A DNA stretch of 64,000 bases, taken from Chondrosia reniformis (lineage: Eukaryota; Porifera; Demospongiae; Chondrillida; Chondrillidae). The stretch lies in contig OX359194.1 of assembly GCA_947172415.1 (NCBI GenBank), forward strand, positions 1,674,001 through 1,738,000. Reading direction: 5' to 3'. The position numbers were made by a program, and so were the translations under genes. The notes under the pieces were generated by a model. The model saw only the letters and a list, made by a program, of their open reading frames with translations, searched no databases and was not told the DNA's origin. Shown in pieces: positions 1 through 10,536 of the stretch (the stretch's first letter is position 1; each line of letters opens with the position of its first letter).

Positions 1-144
1 AAAGTTACTTTACACTTGTCTGGTAGAAGGTACTGAATACAAACAACTTAGGGCATCAGTGATTTGTAAACAAAGACTTACCTTGAAAGTCTATTTACAG
101 TGATGCTATATCAAACCTATAAAATGGCTAGATTATAGGCATAC

Positions 145-3100
145 CTGATATGTCGCCTAATAGTGAGGTCTCTGGAGATGATAAATAATATGGATGTTCC
201 TTCAATCTCTCCACGCATGCAGACAGTTCCTTAGCAGAAGGCCTCTTAGTTTTCTCTTCCAAGCAGTGAGAAACAATTTTCTCAAAGTTCCCATTCTCCT
301 TAAAGAGATTATATAGGCATTAGTTTGTTTAATATAACCAGAAGCAGAAATAGGTACATACGTACGTACACTGACTGGTGTACATAACAAGAATCTTCAA
401 ATGAGTATATGTACTATATAATCTAACACACCAATTTTCAACATGCTACATCTACCTTAGAGTAAAAGGCCTTTAGGGAACTAAACCTAGTGTTTTGGAT
501 GGGGATACAATCGTTTTCTCCTTCTCCTTCTTCTCCACTAATGTACAATATACGTACAACAGAAGTGGAGTCAACTCAAGATATCAATGACATGTTTTAA
601 TTATACACCTTCATATCATATCAGCAGATAACCTTGTAGTCTTTTAGTTATATAATAAAGCCACTATACAGTCTTCATGTTTACATGATTACATGAGTAT
701 TATGAACATTAAAATTTAATAAACTTAAAATAGTCTAACAATATAGTAAATGTACAGTAAAGTTAAAAGAAATATTGAATGAAAATTTGCAAAGTGTGAT
801 ATACCTTGTGATTCCTCAAGTCAGAAAAGTCTTTCTTTCTCCTTTCTTGTTCTGGAATGATTTTCAGTCCTTCCACAGACATGTAAAATGGCTCTGAAGC
901 ATAGGAATTTCTGCTGATTGCCATTTCAAGGAGAATAACACCTACTGCAAATATGTCTATCTTTTCATTGTACTCTGCATTAGCCAATCGAACCTCTACT
1001 GGCATGTATGAATCTGTACCTGTGTAGCCATGGCAACAACATTTACTATATATAAGTTAAGTACATTACCAATTAGGCTAATAATATTGGGAATCAGTTT
1101 CATCAAACATTGTTTTGCATTTGAATGCTCCAGTGATTTAACAACTGTAAAGTTTGTATACATTATCAAATCATTATTTGTTTGTGATAATTTAAACACA
1201 TCAAATATGCTACTATTAAAACATTTAACAGAACAATTTTCAGAAATTTGGCTCAATATTTTGATACAATATGGAAAATGTAATGTAAACAATGCCCACT
1301 TTGATAGGTAAACCCTCTAAACATTACAGATACACGCCCACTTTGATAGGTAAACCCTCTAAATATTACAGATACATGCCCACTTTGATAGGTAAACCCT
1401 CTAAATACTACAGATACACGCCCACTTTGATAGGTAAACCCTCTAAACATTACAGATACACGCCCACTTTGATAGGTAAACCCTCTAAACATTACAGATA
1501 CACGCCCACTTTGATAGGTAAACCCTCTAAATATTACAGATACACGCCCACTTTGATAGGTAAACCCTCTAAATATTACAGATACGTACATTCAGTCATA
1601 TTTTTCAAACTCTCTTACCCGGATGCCTTGTGTTATTTGACTGTTTAGTTTCCTTTGACATGCCTACAGCTTTTGCCACGCCGAGATCAGCAATCTTTGC
1701 TTCTCCATTCCAGTTTAACAGTACATTCTTAGGAGCTAAATCTCGGTGCATTATTGGACTCTGAAACATGAGAAAATACAACAGTTCACACTAAACTTGC
1801 AGCAAAACTATGCATGAGGTAATTACAGGTACAGTTGTATATAAATATAGGTCTAACTCAAAGACTACTACTTAATTCTGCTAATTGTGTAGAACTGGAT
1901 TGAGGAATGCTGTCCTACTGAACTGTATTATTAGAAGTTGTTCCATAGAGACATGCTCAAAAATAATAAGTGTCTCATTGTCACAGTTGTTTAGCTCTCT
2001 CCAAAGGAACTACTTATAGTTTACATAAAGGGACAGTTGAAAGCCGACTAGTGACTAGTATAAACCTCATATATCAAATTAGAAAGACTATAATATAATC
2101 TAGAACTAGAATAGGGAACACTGTCACAAAACCTCACTCCTGCAGTGCAGCTATGATAAACTAGGTCACCTGGGTGATTGGGCAGGTGCCACTCTAACTG
2201 TGACAGAGTTAAAGTGTACCTTTCAATGCAGTAAAATTAGAAGACTCCCTTTAGAGATTGCCTTGCACAATTTGTACACATTATTACACAATACTTTACT
2301 ATGCTGGGGGATAGGACGTAATTGGAAATATTTATATATCCCGCCAGTGAACAGACTAGGCAGGCCCCTATAGCTGTGATAAAGGTATATTTAGAACTAA
2401 TAGGTTGACAATAGAGCAATCAATTAAAAATACTGATAACCAATCAATAACAATAGTCAGCAAGCGCATATAGGTATACTTAACATTGTAATTTAATCCA
2501 GAGGTATTATTGAGCAACAGCAACATAAATTATTGATAATAGGACGTTTCAACCCGTAGGTCTTCATCAGCAAACATGATAAATGAGGAATGGTTGGGGT
2601 TTATATAGAAGTTGGATGAGAGGTGTGAAAACATTAACATTGTAAGAATATCTTCAAGTTTAATAGATCTAATTATGAGATTCTCCTCAAGTACAGGAAT
2701 GCAGGAATTTCCCTTAAAAAGTCCCTTAGTAATATCCTATAAATAGCTGCCTTCTCTAGTAGACAAGACTATTGCCTATACAACCCATGTAAACCTTAGA
2801 GGTACAAAATTTTATTCTCTAAACAGTCTCTGTATTGTGGACAATGTACTTCTAATCATACGATTGTGATGTAAATGAAAATTCCTCACATAAAAATACA
2901 AACAAATGGGACAGTCCAAAATATTCCCTTCCATTTCTCATACTTCAGAGTTTAAAGTGAAAGGAAATATAGGTATAACATCATAATAAACACATTTGAA
3001 TCATAATTGTTCAAAAAAATCTGAATATATAATCTTTAATACCTCACATAACCTATAGTATTAACTACATGACAAGTCTATAGAGTCTATATATATATAC

Positions 3101-3565
3101 AGAATATTGTATTCATACTTCTCTCTCATGTAGATATCTTAAACCATATGTAATCTGGGCGGATATATCCACGATCTGTCTAAAGCTCAAATGAGGCTGT
3201 TTGACCAATCGATCTTGTAAGCTTGTAACCATAATTTCGCATACAATAAAGCTATTTTCAGTTAAAACGATCGTCTCATTCCTGGCTTCTTTGTTTGGAT
3301 TGAACACCCCCAAAAACTCAACAATGTTCGGATGTTTTAACATTTTAAGTAAAGCAAGCTCTTTGGAAAATCCTTCTAGAATGCCTTTTACTTGATCTTC
3401 GCCGGTACCCGATTCAAAGAATATTGAATGTAGTCTCTTCGCGGCAACAGGAGAACCAAAGTATTTTGCCTTGTACACAACGCCATAACTCCCTTGACCT
3501 AGAATATTGTCTTCGATAACTTCTACACCTTCTATGGCTGTGTCCGCTAAGCTGTAAGTAGCCAT
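145..3565 (-). CDS. TKL-like protein kinase, 3' end beyond the window
   Basis: Exons (minus strand, 5' to 3'): 3119-3565, 1619-1760, 805-1019, 145-298, joined in phase with GT-AG introns; the gene continues past position 1. Residues 1-149 hold the N-lobe: glycine loop GQGSYGVV at about 23-30 and the ATP-anchoring lysine in AAKRL (K43). Exon 2 carries the catalytic loop HRDLAPKN and a DLG in place of the usual DFG. Exon 3 has GTDSYMPVEV, where the expected MPPE/APE is MPVE, followed by the helix F segment KIDIFAVGVILLEM. Exon 4 has the C-lobe arginine motif KRPSAKEL. These features fit a soluble tyrosine-kinase-like (TKL) serine/threonine kinase. No transmembrane segment precedes the domain, which begins almost at the start codon. 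HRD Asp, the DLG Asp and the beta-3 Lys are all present, so it is probably active. Substrate and pathway are unknown. Confidence 0.85.
455..548 (-). repeat. Family A interspersed repeat, fragment
   Basis: Contains the family A signature GGGAACTAAACCTAGT followed by a pyrimidine-rich tract ending CTTCTTCTCCACT. It is the complement of the strand that carries the ribozyme in fuller copies, and it stops before the ribozyme core. It lies in the intron downstream of kinase exon 3. Confidence 0.75.
1293..1588. repeat. 42-bp tandem array, about 7 units
   Basis: Seven near-identical 42-bp units, each starting with CCCACTTTGATAGGTAAACC, lie in intron 2 of the kinase gene about 30 bp inside the exon 2 donor. 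Units differ at one or two sites (AACATT or AATATT). Because 42 is a multiple of three, both strands stay open and give repetitive spurious reading frames of about 112-118 codons. These are not genes. Confidence 0.95.
1821..2126. repeat. Repeat E copy 1 (about 300 bp)
   Basis: Closely similar over about 290 bp to 45833-46113 in the same orientation, from ATTACAGGTACAGTTG through GGGAACACTGTCA, with scattered substitutions and small indels. No reading frame or terminal repeat is evident. Copy 1 is in the kinase intron, copy 2 in the first intron of the phosphatase gene. It is an unclassified interspersed element. Confidence 0.85.
2470..2605 (-). repeat. Repeat B copy 1 with hammerhead-like core
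   Basis: Shares about 110 bp with 23397-23505, including GAGCAACAGCAACATAAATT. On the minus strand it reads GCTGATGAAGACC, a four-base loop, then GGGTTGAAAC. This has the order of a hammerhead core (CUGANGA, helix II, GAAA), but there is an extra A before helix II and I cannot find a convincing helix I. It may be a Penelope-type remnant, where minimal hammerheads are known. Confidence 0.6.
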
Positions 3566-5017
3566 TTCAGGATCTTATAATGTTTATATAATGGCCTTCC
3601 TGGTATTACATCCAACCCACTTAGTTTTTAGGGGAAATTTTCATACACCACTCTGTATAGATTTTCACACGGCCATTTTTAAGTATTATTTGCCATATTA
3701 GTTATATACACCTTTCTCCTTGCATTACTTGATCCCAGGGTACACCACAATATAATACGATCATCTGCTACAATGGAGTCTAGAGCATTAGATAAGAAAA
3801 CCACAGGTGATTCAGTTAACAACATATATATTACATAATCAAATAAGAAAATCTCTCTATCTACACCTTGTGCAGATGTGATTACATATGAGGAGTAACA
3901 AACAAGTGTATTCCCAGTCCCAGGCTTATGTTTGTAAAGTATTGGTTGCACACAAAATGAATTTAAATAGCCAAACTAAGAAAAGTGACTTAAGCTTAAC
4001 ACTAGAAGCAGTTGGAGGGCCAAGTCGTGGAACAGCCTGCCCTGTCGGGACTATATGGCATACATTCAGAGACTAGTTTCTGTTCGTTTAGAAAGGAGCC
4101 AATTAGCTGAAAAATCATAGGATTATCCCCTTAGGACCTCTGGAGTCATGCAATGTGGGGATGCAGAAAAGGAATATAATAAACCTAAAAAGAGAAGATG
4201 AAGGTGACAAAGAAGATGCTGACACCACTCAAAAGTTCTGGTCCTAACACTAGAAGTCCTTATGACTCTGATGAGAGATGGTTTTGGCCTCTTACTGTAG
4301 TTGTTGTCCTGTTTCTTCCCATAATATCTAGTCCCTTTAGACACTAACCTTATCTTGCTCTAGGTATTATACAGCTATGAACTGTCACAGATAGTTCTAT
4401 GAGTAGTTTTTCTGTAGCATGTCTGTTATCATATAATTCAATTACCACTCAAGTGAAACTTGTGTTTGTAAATCTGATTATTAGTGGTATTAATCTGATA
4501 GAGGGGTGGACAGAGTTGGTTTGTGAAATCTCATTGAGATCTTACATAGATATGATTGACGTGAGTGTTAGGAAAAAGAATAGATTGCTTTCCTGGGCTT
4601 TGGGAAACCTATGAGCTTTGTAATGAAGCGGAGGTTGTGAATTGTAAATTTAATTAGAATTAGTTTACTAGAGTAGGTATACAAGTGCTGGGAACCATCG
4701 TTTTATCGTTTTACAGATTTACTAACGTTTAACTGTGATTAGCGTGTAATTAAGAATATTTCGGAGAGATTCAACAGACGACTCCTTAATGTATCATACA
4801 TTTGTACTCTCAAATTCACCAGTTACTGCGATGACGATTGTTCTCGCGCGCGCTTCTCTTCAAAATGACAGTTAGGGCACTTCGACAGCCATTTTAAATC
4901 TATTGCGAAAGTGTGAAAATCCCCTAGCCAAGAAACTATAATTAAAGCTGACGTCATATAAGCACGTGACCGCGACTTCCTAATTTGGCATTTGCGCGGG
5001 AAAAATGGAATGCAGCC
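3566..5017. other. Intergenic stretch upstream of the kinase
   Basis: No conserved coding sequence is visible. It should hold the kinase promoter on the minus strand. Base composition rises in GC and CpG after about 4800, towards the putative RNA locus. Short open frames here have no recognisable similarity or splice structure. Confidence 0.5.
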
Positions 5018-5025
5018 ATATAAAA
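5018..5025 (+). promoter_or_regulatory. Possible TATA box for the GC-rich RNA locus
   Basis: ATATAAAA sits at the start of a CpG-rich stretch and about 360 bp before the conserved RNA-like segment. The position would suit a transcript starting near 5045-5055. It is a motif match only. Confidence 0.3.
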
Positions 5026-5380
5026 GATGGCGAGGTGTGAAAAATTTCAGTTTTTACCCCCAGTGGCTTACTTGACGCGTGAGATTGCTTAAGTTTCTGT
5101 GCCTGACGGTGGTCTTTCCTTATCCCGAGTAGTCCTGTTCGGAGCGCTAGACAAGTAGACCCAGAATTCCCCTCGGCTCCGACAGCGAGCTGAGAATGCG
5201 GCCTGGTGTCACGTTGGATATGCAATCTGATCAGGAACTCAGTGGGAGGGTTGGTGCTTGGGATTGGTCCTCACTAGCTCTGGCTTCGGCTGGGGTCTGA
5301 CGGCACGAAGATTGAGGTAATCACGTAACTATGTAAGTTGAAGTCGGTTGTCGACACCTGATTTGGGCAGTTGTTTCGCC

Positions 5381-5690
5381 AGTCCCCACTTCAAGGACGT
5401 CATCCGATCCTGAGGAGTTAAAGGTGTGGCAACACATTGATTCTCATCGGGGCAGTTTGCGGTTCGGGAGGGTCGGACTTGGCATAGGCTGAAAGTGAGG
5501 CTAACGCTGATCGATTCCTATGTCATGGCTAGTAACTCCATGAGTGCAGATTACTGCGCAGTTACAGCTTCTGTTACACAATAGTTAGTGTCAACGCTGT
5601 GGGGTGGGGCACGATGTACTTTCACCTCCTCGTGGTGTGCCCTGGGGCAACTCTACTTGAGTTGTGCTGAGAGAAGTACATGACCAGTTT
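5381..5690 (+). ncRNA. Putative structured RNA, paralogue 1 (novel family)
   Basis: This segment aligns collinearly with 20164-20525 although most of the surrounding sequence does not. Shared blocks in order are: GTCCCCACTTCAAGG against GTCCCTACTCTAAAG; CCGATCC; TTGATTCTCATCGG against ATGATTCTCATTGG; GAGGGTCGGACTTGG against CAGGGTCGGGCTTG; CTAGTAACT; AGTGTCAA; and a nearly identical 3' block around CACCTCCTCGTGGTGTGCCC. The 3' block can fold as GGGCACGA with TCGTG and TGTGCCC, followed by a hairpin CAACTC/GAGTTG. An outer pairing ATGTACTT/AAGTACAT also forms. In paralogue 2 the same positions pair with different bases. No open frame is conserved between the copies. I do not recognise it as SRP, 7SK, RNase P/MRP, a spliceosomal RNA or a canonical telomerase RNA. 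A SINE-like element remains possible. Confidence 0.55.
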
Positions 5691-6549
5691 CAAGATTTAT
5701 TTTTCTCAAGTTAAGTCACTTTTGAAATGTAAAATTGCATCCTTATATGTATGCATTTTCATTCTGTAGGAGCTGTTGTGTCTCGAGCCATTTTGTGAAA
5801 TGCAGATTGTGTGTATATATGTAGATTGTTTTCATGAAGTTGTTCATTTGACAGAGCTACTTAAGTCACTGTGTAGCATGTTCTTATAATTTAACTTTTG
5901 AGTTGTTTTTATGGTTATATTAAACTTAATTGCAGAAAGAGTATATGAATTGAATGTATTTATAAAAAAGCACATTTTTGTCACTTTACAAAATAAACCT
6001 ATACACCAGCTGTATTGAATAATTGACAGTGCTGGACAGATGTAACTTTCCACTCGGACAGACACATAATAGTTAAGTCTGCCAATAGTAATATATTTAA
6101 ATATGGTGTTTAACTCTGTCAAACGGCAATATGAAGCATGGAACTCGGCATTCAAAGACATCCATAAAGCATGTCCATTGAGTTTGAAAAATTGATTTTG
6201 CATGACTTATATCTGTCACCATATCTTATATTGTACATTTAGTTCTGTAACTTTGTCAAATTGACAGATCATCACACTTCACTATATGAATATAAAGCAA
6301 TTTCTAAAAGTTGTAAACTATAGACCACACATGGCATGCATGATAAATTGATATATATTTTGAGAGGGAGCTACACAAGACTATTAATACTGCATTCACA
6401 CCACTATACCTAGCTTAACGTATACCACATATATATATACATATTCACTATATCTTAAATAAAAATTTGCAAAATACAAACATACCTGATGCACATATTA
6501 TGTAATTAAGGATATTATGTACACAAATAAACAACTCCATATGCAAATG

Positions 6550-9500
6550 TCATGAATTTGCTTGCTTAGCTGTTGCTAAGCGTTGTTTGGTACTCTTCTT
6601 TGCTTCTTTAGTATTTTTACGAGCTGGTGGTATAAATTTGAAATAACTAAAAGTCCAGGGCCGCGTGATGTCCTGTCCAATCTGTAGGCTGGCCAAGTCC
6701 TTTCTCATCTCCTTATTGTGCTCTTTTCTCTGCCTTCTTGCCTCTTCTTGGCTTAAAAGTTTCTGTTTTCTTTCAGCTTCCAGTTTTAGCCTATCATTTT
6801 CAGCATGAATCCTATGGATATAGAAGATTGGTTGTCATGGCAACACAATATGCAGTGGTATTGACTGAATACTAATTACAACTGTAGCTACTAGGATATA
6901 ACAACAGTACTGACATATAAAATAAGAATGTATGTACAATAAGAATGAGATAAAGACTATAACAGGTAAAACAACAGCCTAAACTGGTTATTTAATTGAA
7001 CCACCACATCAACCTACTCAGGACAGTCGGTATATTAGCCACCATCCCACAGCTACAAGATTACATACGTACATAGTCTCCATTCAAACTAATTAACACT
7101 AACTCAATTAAGCAGAACAAGTTGACCATCAAAGATGACCAAGGTCATGTATTGGAGTGGTCAGATTCTAGTGGATTTAACACTAATTAGCAGTCATAAT
7201 TCCCCAAAATATTTTTACAGTCAGATCATATCACAGACCTTCGACATTCTGCATCAGTATAGCTTCTTGTCTTCAGGTCTGCTTGGCCTATTGAGTCACC
7301 ATGACAAGGCTCACTTTCTTCATTGGAAAGAGAATTTTCAACTTCTTTCTTCTTGCTTTTAGATCTCTTTCCTTGTTTCTTTGAAGGACTCTTGGAATTA
7401 GACACATCTTTATTTGACTTCTTTGTACCTACGTACGTATATAATATTATGTACCTATGATACTATAGTATACTTTACATGTATAATTATGTCATTTAAA
7501 CACTGAGACTATGAATATTAACAACAAAAAGAATCAACTTGCAATGTATTATGCATCTGTCAGAGTACACTTTAAAATTACTAAATCATACTACTGATAT
7601 TGGCTTTCTCTTATCAATATTCAAATCAACTAAATATATAATGTACAAATTTAAGGTTTCATACTTTTTGTCTTCTTCTTCCTCTTGGATGCCTCATTTT
7701 CCCCCGAGTCTTTCTTATTGTCTTTATCTCCCACTTTGCCCTTTTTAGATTTTTTACTCTGAAGCAAAGAAATGTCAGTCAAGAGAATTCATGGTAAAGC
7801 ACTTAAAAAGCTAGCCATAGTATGCATATACTGTACATATACTATCTTCTTCAAAATCTCTGCGAGGCTAGGTTCTGGTACGTATGTTAGGTTTATTCTG
7901 TAACTACACTAGCCGGGAATCAAATAGGACCAATAATGTTAAAGGTCAGAATTCAGACGTTTCGGCCCTATCCAGGGCCCTCTTCAGTGAATTAATTAAT
8001 TCCAGGCTAGTGTAGTTACAGAATAAACCTATCCTGCACAATACTATGTTATTATAGTTATGTTTGTCTTCTATGTTACCTTCTTTTTGGCAATGACACT
8101 TTTGACATTATCTTCTCTTGTGGATTCATCTGGTAATTCAGCTATTAATGTATTAAGTAACTCATCTCCTTGTCTCTCTTCTTCAAGAACAACATAGCTA
8201 CTAGCAGCTCCAACGCCCGAGAAAAGAGTTGTATCAGAGAAAGGAGTCAGTCTACGTACGTACATATGAGTAAAGCAGTATTTAATATTTCTGGATGCTT
8301 CTGATGCATACAGATTGCTAAACCTAGGATACAGACACTGGTATTATTCCCAAGTACATGCACGGTGTTTACAAAGAATAAAATGGTTCATAGACTGAAT
8401 TATATTACGTATGTACACATTCACTGTTGTGAGGTGACAAGAGCTAGCTATAATGATGCCCAACCTGTCTGTAGATGTAACTTGGGAGGCAGTGCCAATT
8501 CCAGAGTCGTTGTCCATATTTTTAAAAGTGTCTTTATTTTCTGATTCCCCTTCCAATTTACTATATGGGAATTGATAATTAATATAATTTTTATAGTATA
8601 ATATGTACAATAATGTATAAAATATTTAATGCAATAAATTTAAAATCCATTAGCAGCTTAATTCTAATGGTCTAGCTCTATTCAAAGGATCCATGATCAC
8701 TAGAGCACTGTATACGTAATTAAGTCTTCAGGTTTGAAATTTTAACACAGAATGTGTAAAAGTGAATCACTTGATTACTGTCACTGACCTTCTCTGCAGA
8801 TAATCCAAATAAAACTTATTTGGTTCTCCAGGTGGTAAAGTTTCCTCTCCCTAATATGGAAACAGGGCGGAATGTACGTAAGCACTTGATTAATAGTCAC
8901 ATGTAAAAGTGACTATTGGAAACCTAGGACCTTCAAAATATCTCTAATGTGCCAATTTGATGATGAAAAGGCAGTAAAACAGTATATTTGTTCTGTATGT
9001 ACATAATACATATATACATGATATAGTGCCTATTTACAGCATACATTATATTATTGTATGAAGTGGGAAGTACAAATAGAGTGTCAGGAAATGACTGGAA
9101 CTTACCCTTTCTTTCTTTTCATCATCATAGTTCATGGCTTTGTCATTTAACCTTGTTGTGGTCTTTGTGGTGGTTGCAACATGTCTGCATACTCTTTCCC
9201 TCTCTTCCATTTCTCGCACAATTAAATCACACTTTGTACCAATTACCATATCTTCCGGTGAAGTGAAGTAGACCTTTTTTCCTCTCTTATATACAAATGC
9301 ATCCTCGACTGCAACCTCTCTTGTCTTGTAAGGTAGTGCAGTTGTTCCTGTACCACTTTCAGTTGGTTTAAGGATAGCCTTACCCTAAAGTGACGTAAAT
9401 AAAGTGTATACTATATACGTATGAAAAGGAAGGTATATACGTATTTAAGCATCAGCAACACTTATATTTCAAGAAACAGAGATTTGAACATTTCAATCCA

Positions 9501-10354
9501 TGGGTCTTCTTCAGCAATGAATGAGGTTGGAAAGGTACTTCTATAGTGTGATTTGAAATTAATTTCTTGGCAGAATAAATATTAAACAGTTTTGTAGACA
9601 TCATCAGCCGTAAAAGGCTTTTGTTTTCAAATCCAACCAGGTCGCAGAAAATGTACCATGGGACCAAAATTTTCCCTGAAATTCAATTGTCCCCGATTTG
9701 TCTTCCTAATTTACTTTTTGACCAAAGTAAAGTCTTTTCGAATCCTATCACTCATTTAGCAACATCCAAAAATAATCATTTATTCATTAGTTCATAAGGA
9801 TATACCTCATTACATTAGCTCTGATACAATCAAACAAAACATATTATAAAAGGTAACAGTTGAGATGAGTTCTCCCATCACATTCTAGCAAAGTGTAAGA
9901 AGATTGATCTCTACGTACACGAAATAATAACAATATTGTGTTCCTAGGTTACGTGTATAAAGATGACATAAGCGGTCTCGCAAGTTTGCATAAGAAAGTG
10001 TTGCCATAGATGGTATTGCCAGCTTCATGATCCATATACAATAGGATCAAGTAATTAAGCCTCTTTTACACAGTATATTTGATCAAATACTATGACTGTA
10101 CATCGATAAAAAAACATATTTACTGGAAAACGGACGCGAAACTCGTTGCGCTAACAAAATGATCACAGTCAGTAACGCACATACAGATTCCAGACGTATA
10201 CGCAATCAAATTAACTAAATTAGAAGTGCTAACTCACAGATAAAGTGAACAGTTTGCCCGAGTCCATCCCATCCACTTGCACACCCATCCTGACTCGACC
10301 CCTCCCATTTTTGAAAAGCGAAAGAATACTCGTATCTTCCCGATACACATACAT
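6550..10354 (-). CDS. Uncharacterised lysine-rich protein, 423 aa
   Basis: Exons (5' to 3'): 10238-10354, 9106-9384, 8789-8850, 8465-8560, 8080-8251, 7665-7758, 7239-7428, 6550-6811. All eight join in phase to 424 codons including the stop. The N-terminal ~150 residues look globular (start MYVYREDTSILSLFKNGRGR, then VAVEDAFVYKRGKKVYF). The middle is acidic and serine-rich. Residues around 245-330 form a Lys-rich basic tract (for example SKRKKKTKS) that may be a nuclear localisation or nucleic-acid-binding region. The C-terminal ~85 residues read as a charged helix or coiled coil (ENDRLKLEAERKQKLLSQEE) followed by the conserved-looking ITRPWTFSYFKFIPPARK. I do not recognise the family and infer no function. 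It is divergent from the ARFGAP gene, which suggests broad expression. Confidence 0.75.
9470..9535 (-). repeat. Hammerhead-like repeat fragment
   Basis: On the minus strand this reads TTGCTGAAGAAGACCC, ATGG, then ATTGAAATGTT. This is the same core arrangement as repeat B, with position 7 as A. It is a decayed copy lying in intron 1 of the lysine-rich protein gene. Confidence 0.4.
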
Positions 10355-10536
10355 TTTGTTCCATATAAGATTCCAACCGCAAGAATGGCTAATCTTCGGA
10401 AGGGAACGTGGCGAATGATGTCGTTTTTATCTTCACTGGCCCCTCCCTAACCGGTTCACGGAAGACATTGTTGATAGGTGGGCGGCTTTGGCAACTTAAT
10501 TACTTCCGGTGTAATTATCTCATTAAATTTAAAGAA
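10355..10536. promoter_or_regulatory. Bidirectional promoter, 182 bp between start codons
   Basis: The start codons of the lysine-rich protein gene (10354, minus) and ARFGAP (10537, plus) are only 182 bp apart, so both 5' UTRs and core promoters must fit here. The stretch is richer in CpG than its flanks. No TATA box is positioned convincingly for either gene. Confidence 0.65.

Noticed and set aside
80-145. Possible 9-nt micro-exon of the kinase near 80-90
   Set aside because: The sites fit the phase, but so short an exon cannot be supported without cDNA.
1253-1648. Repetitive open frames of 112 and 118 codons
   Set aside because: They come from the 42-bp tandem array in the kinase intron.
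5381-5690. Telomerase, SRP, 7SK or RNase P/MRP RNA
   Set aside because: No telomere template (CTAACCCTA type), no diagnostic core motif of these families and no box ACA at the 3' end could be found by eye.
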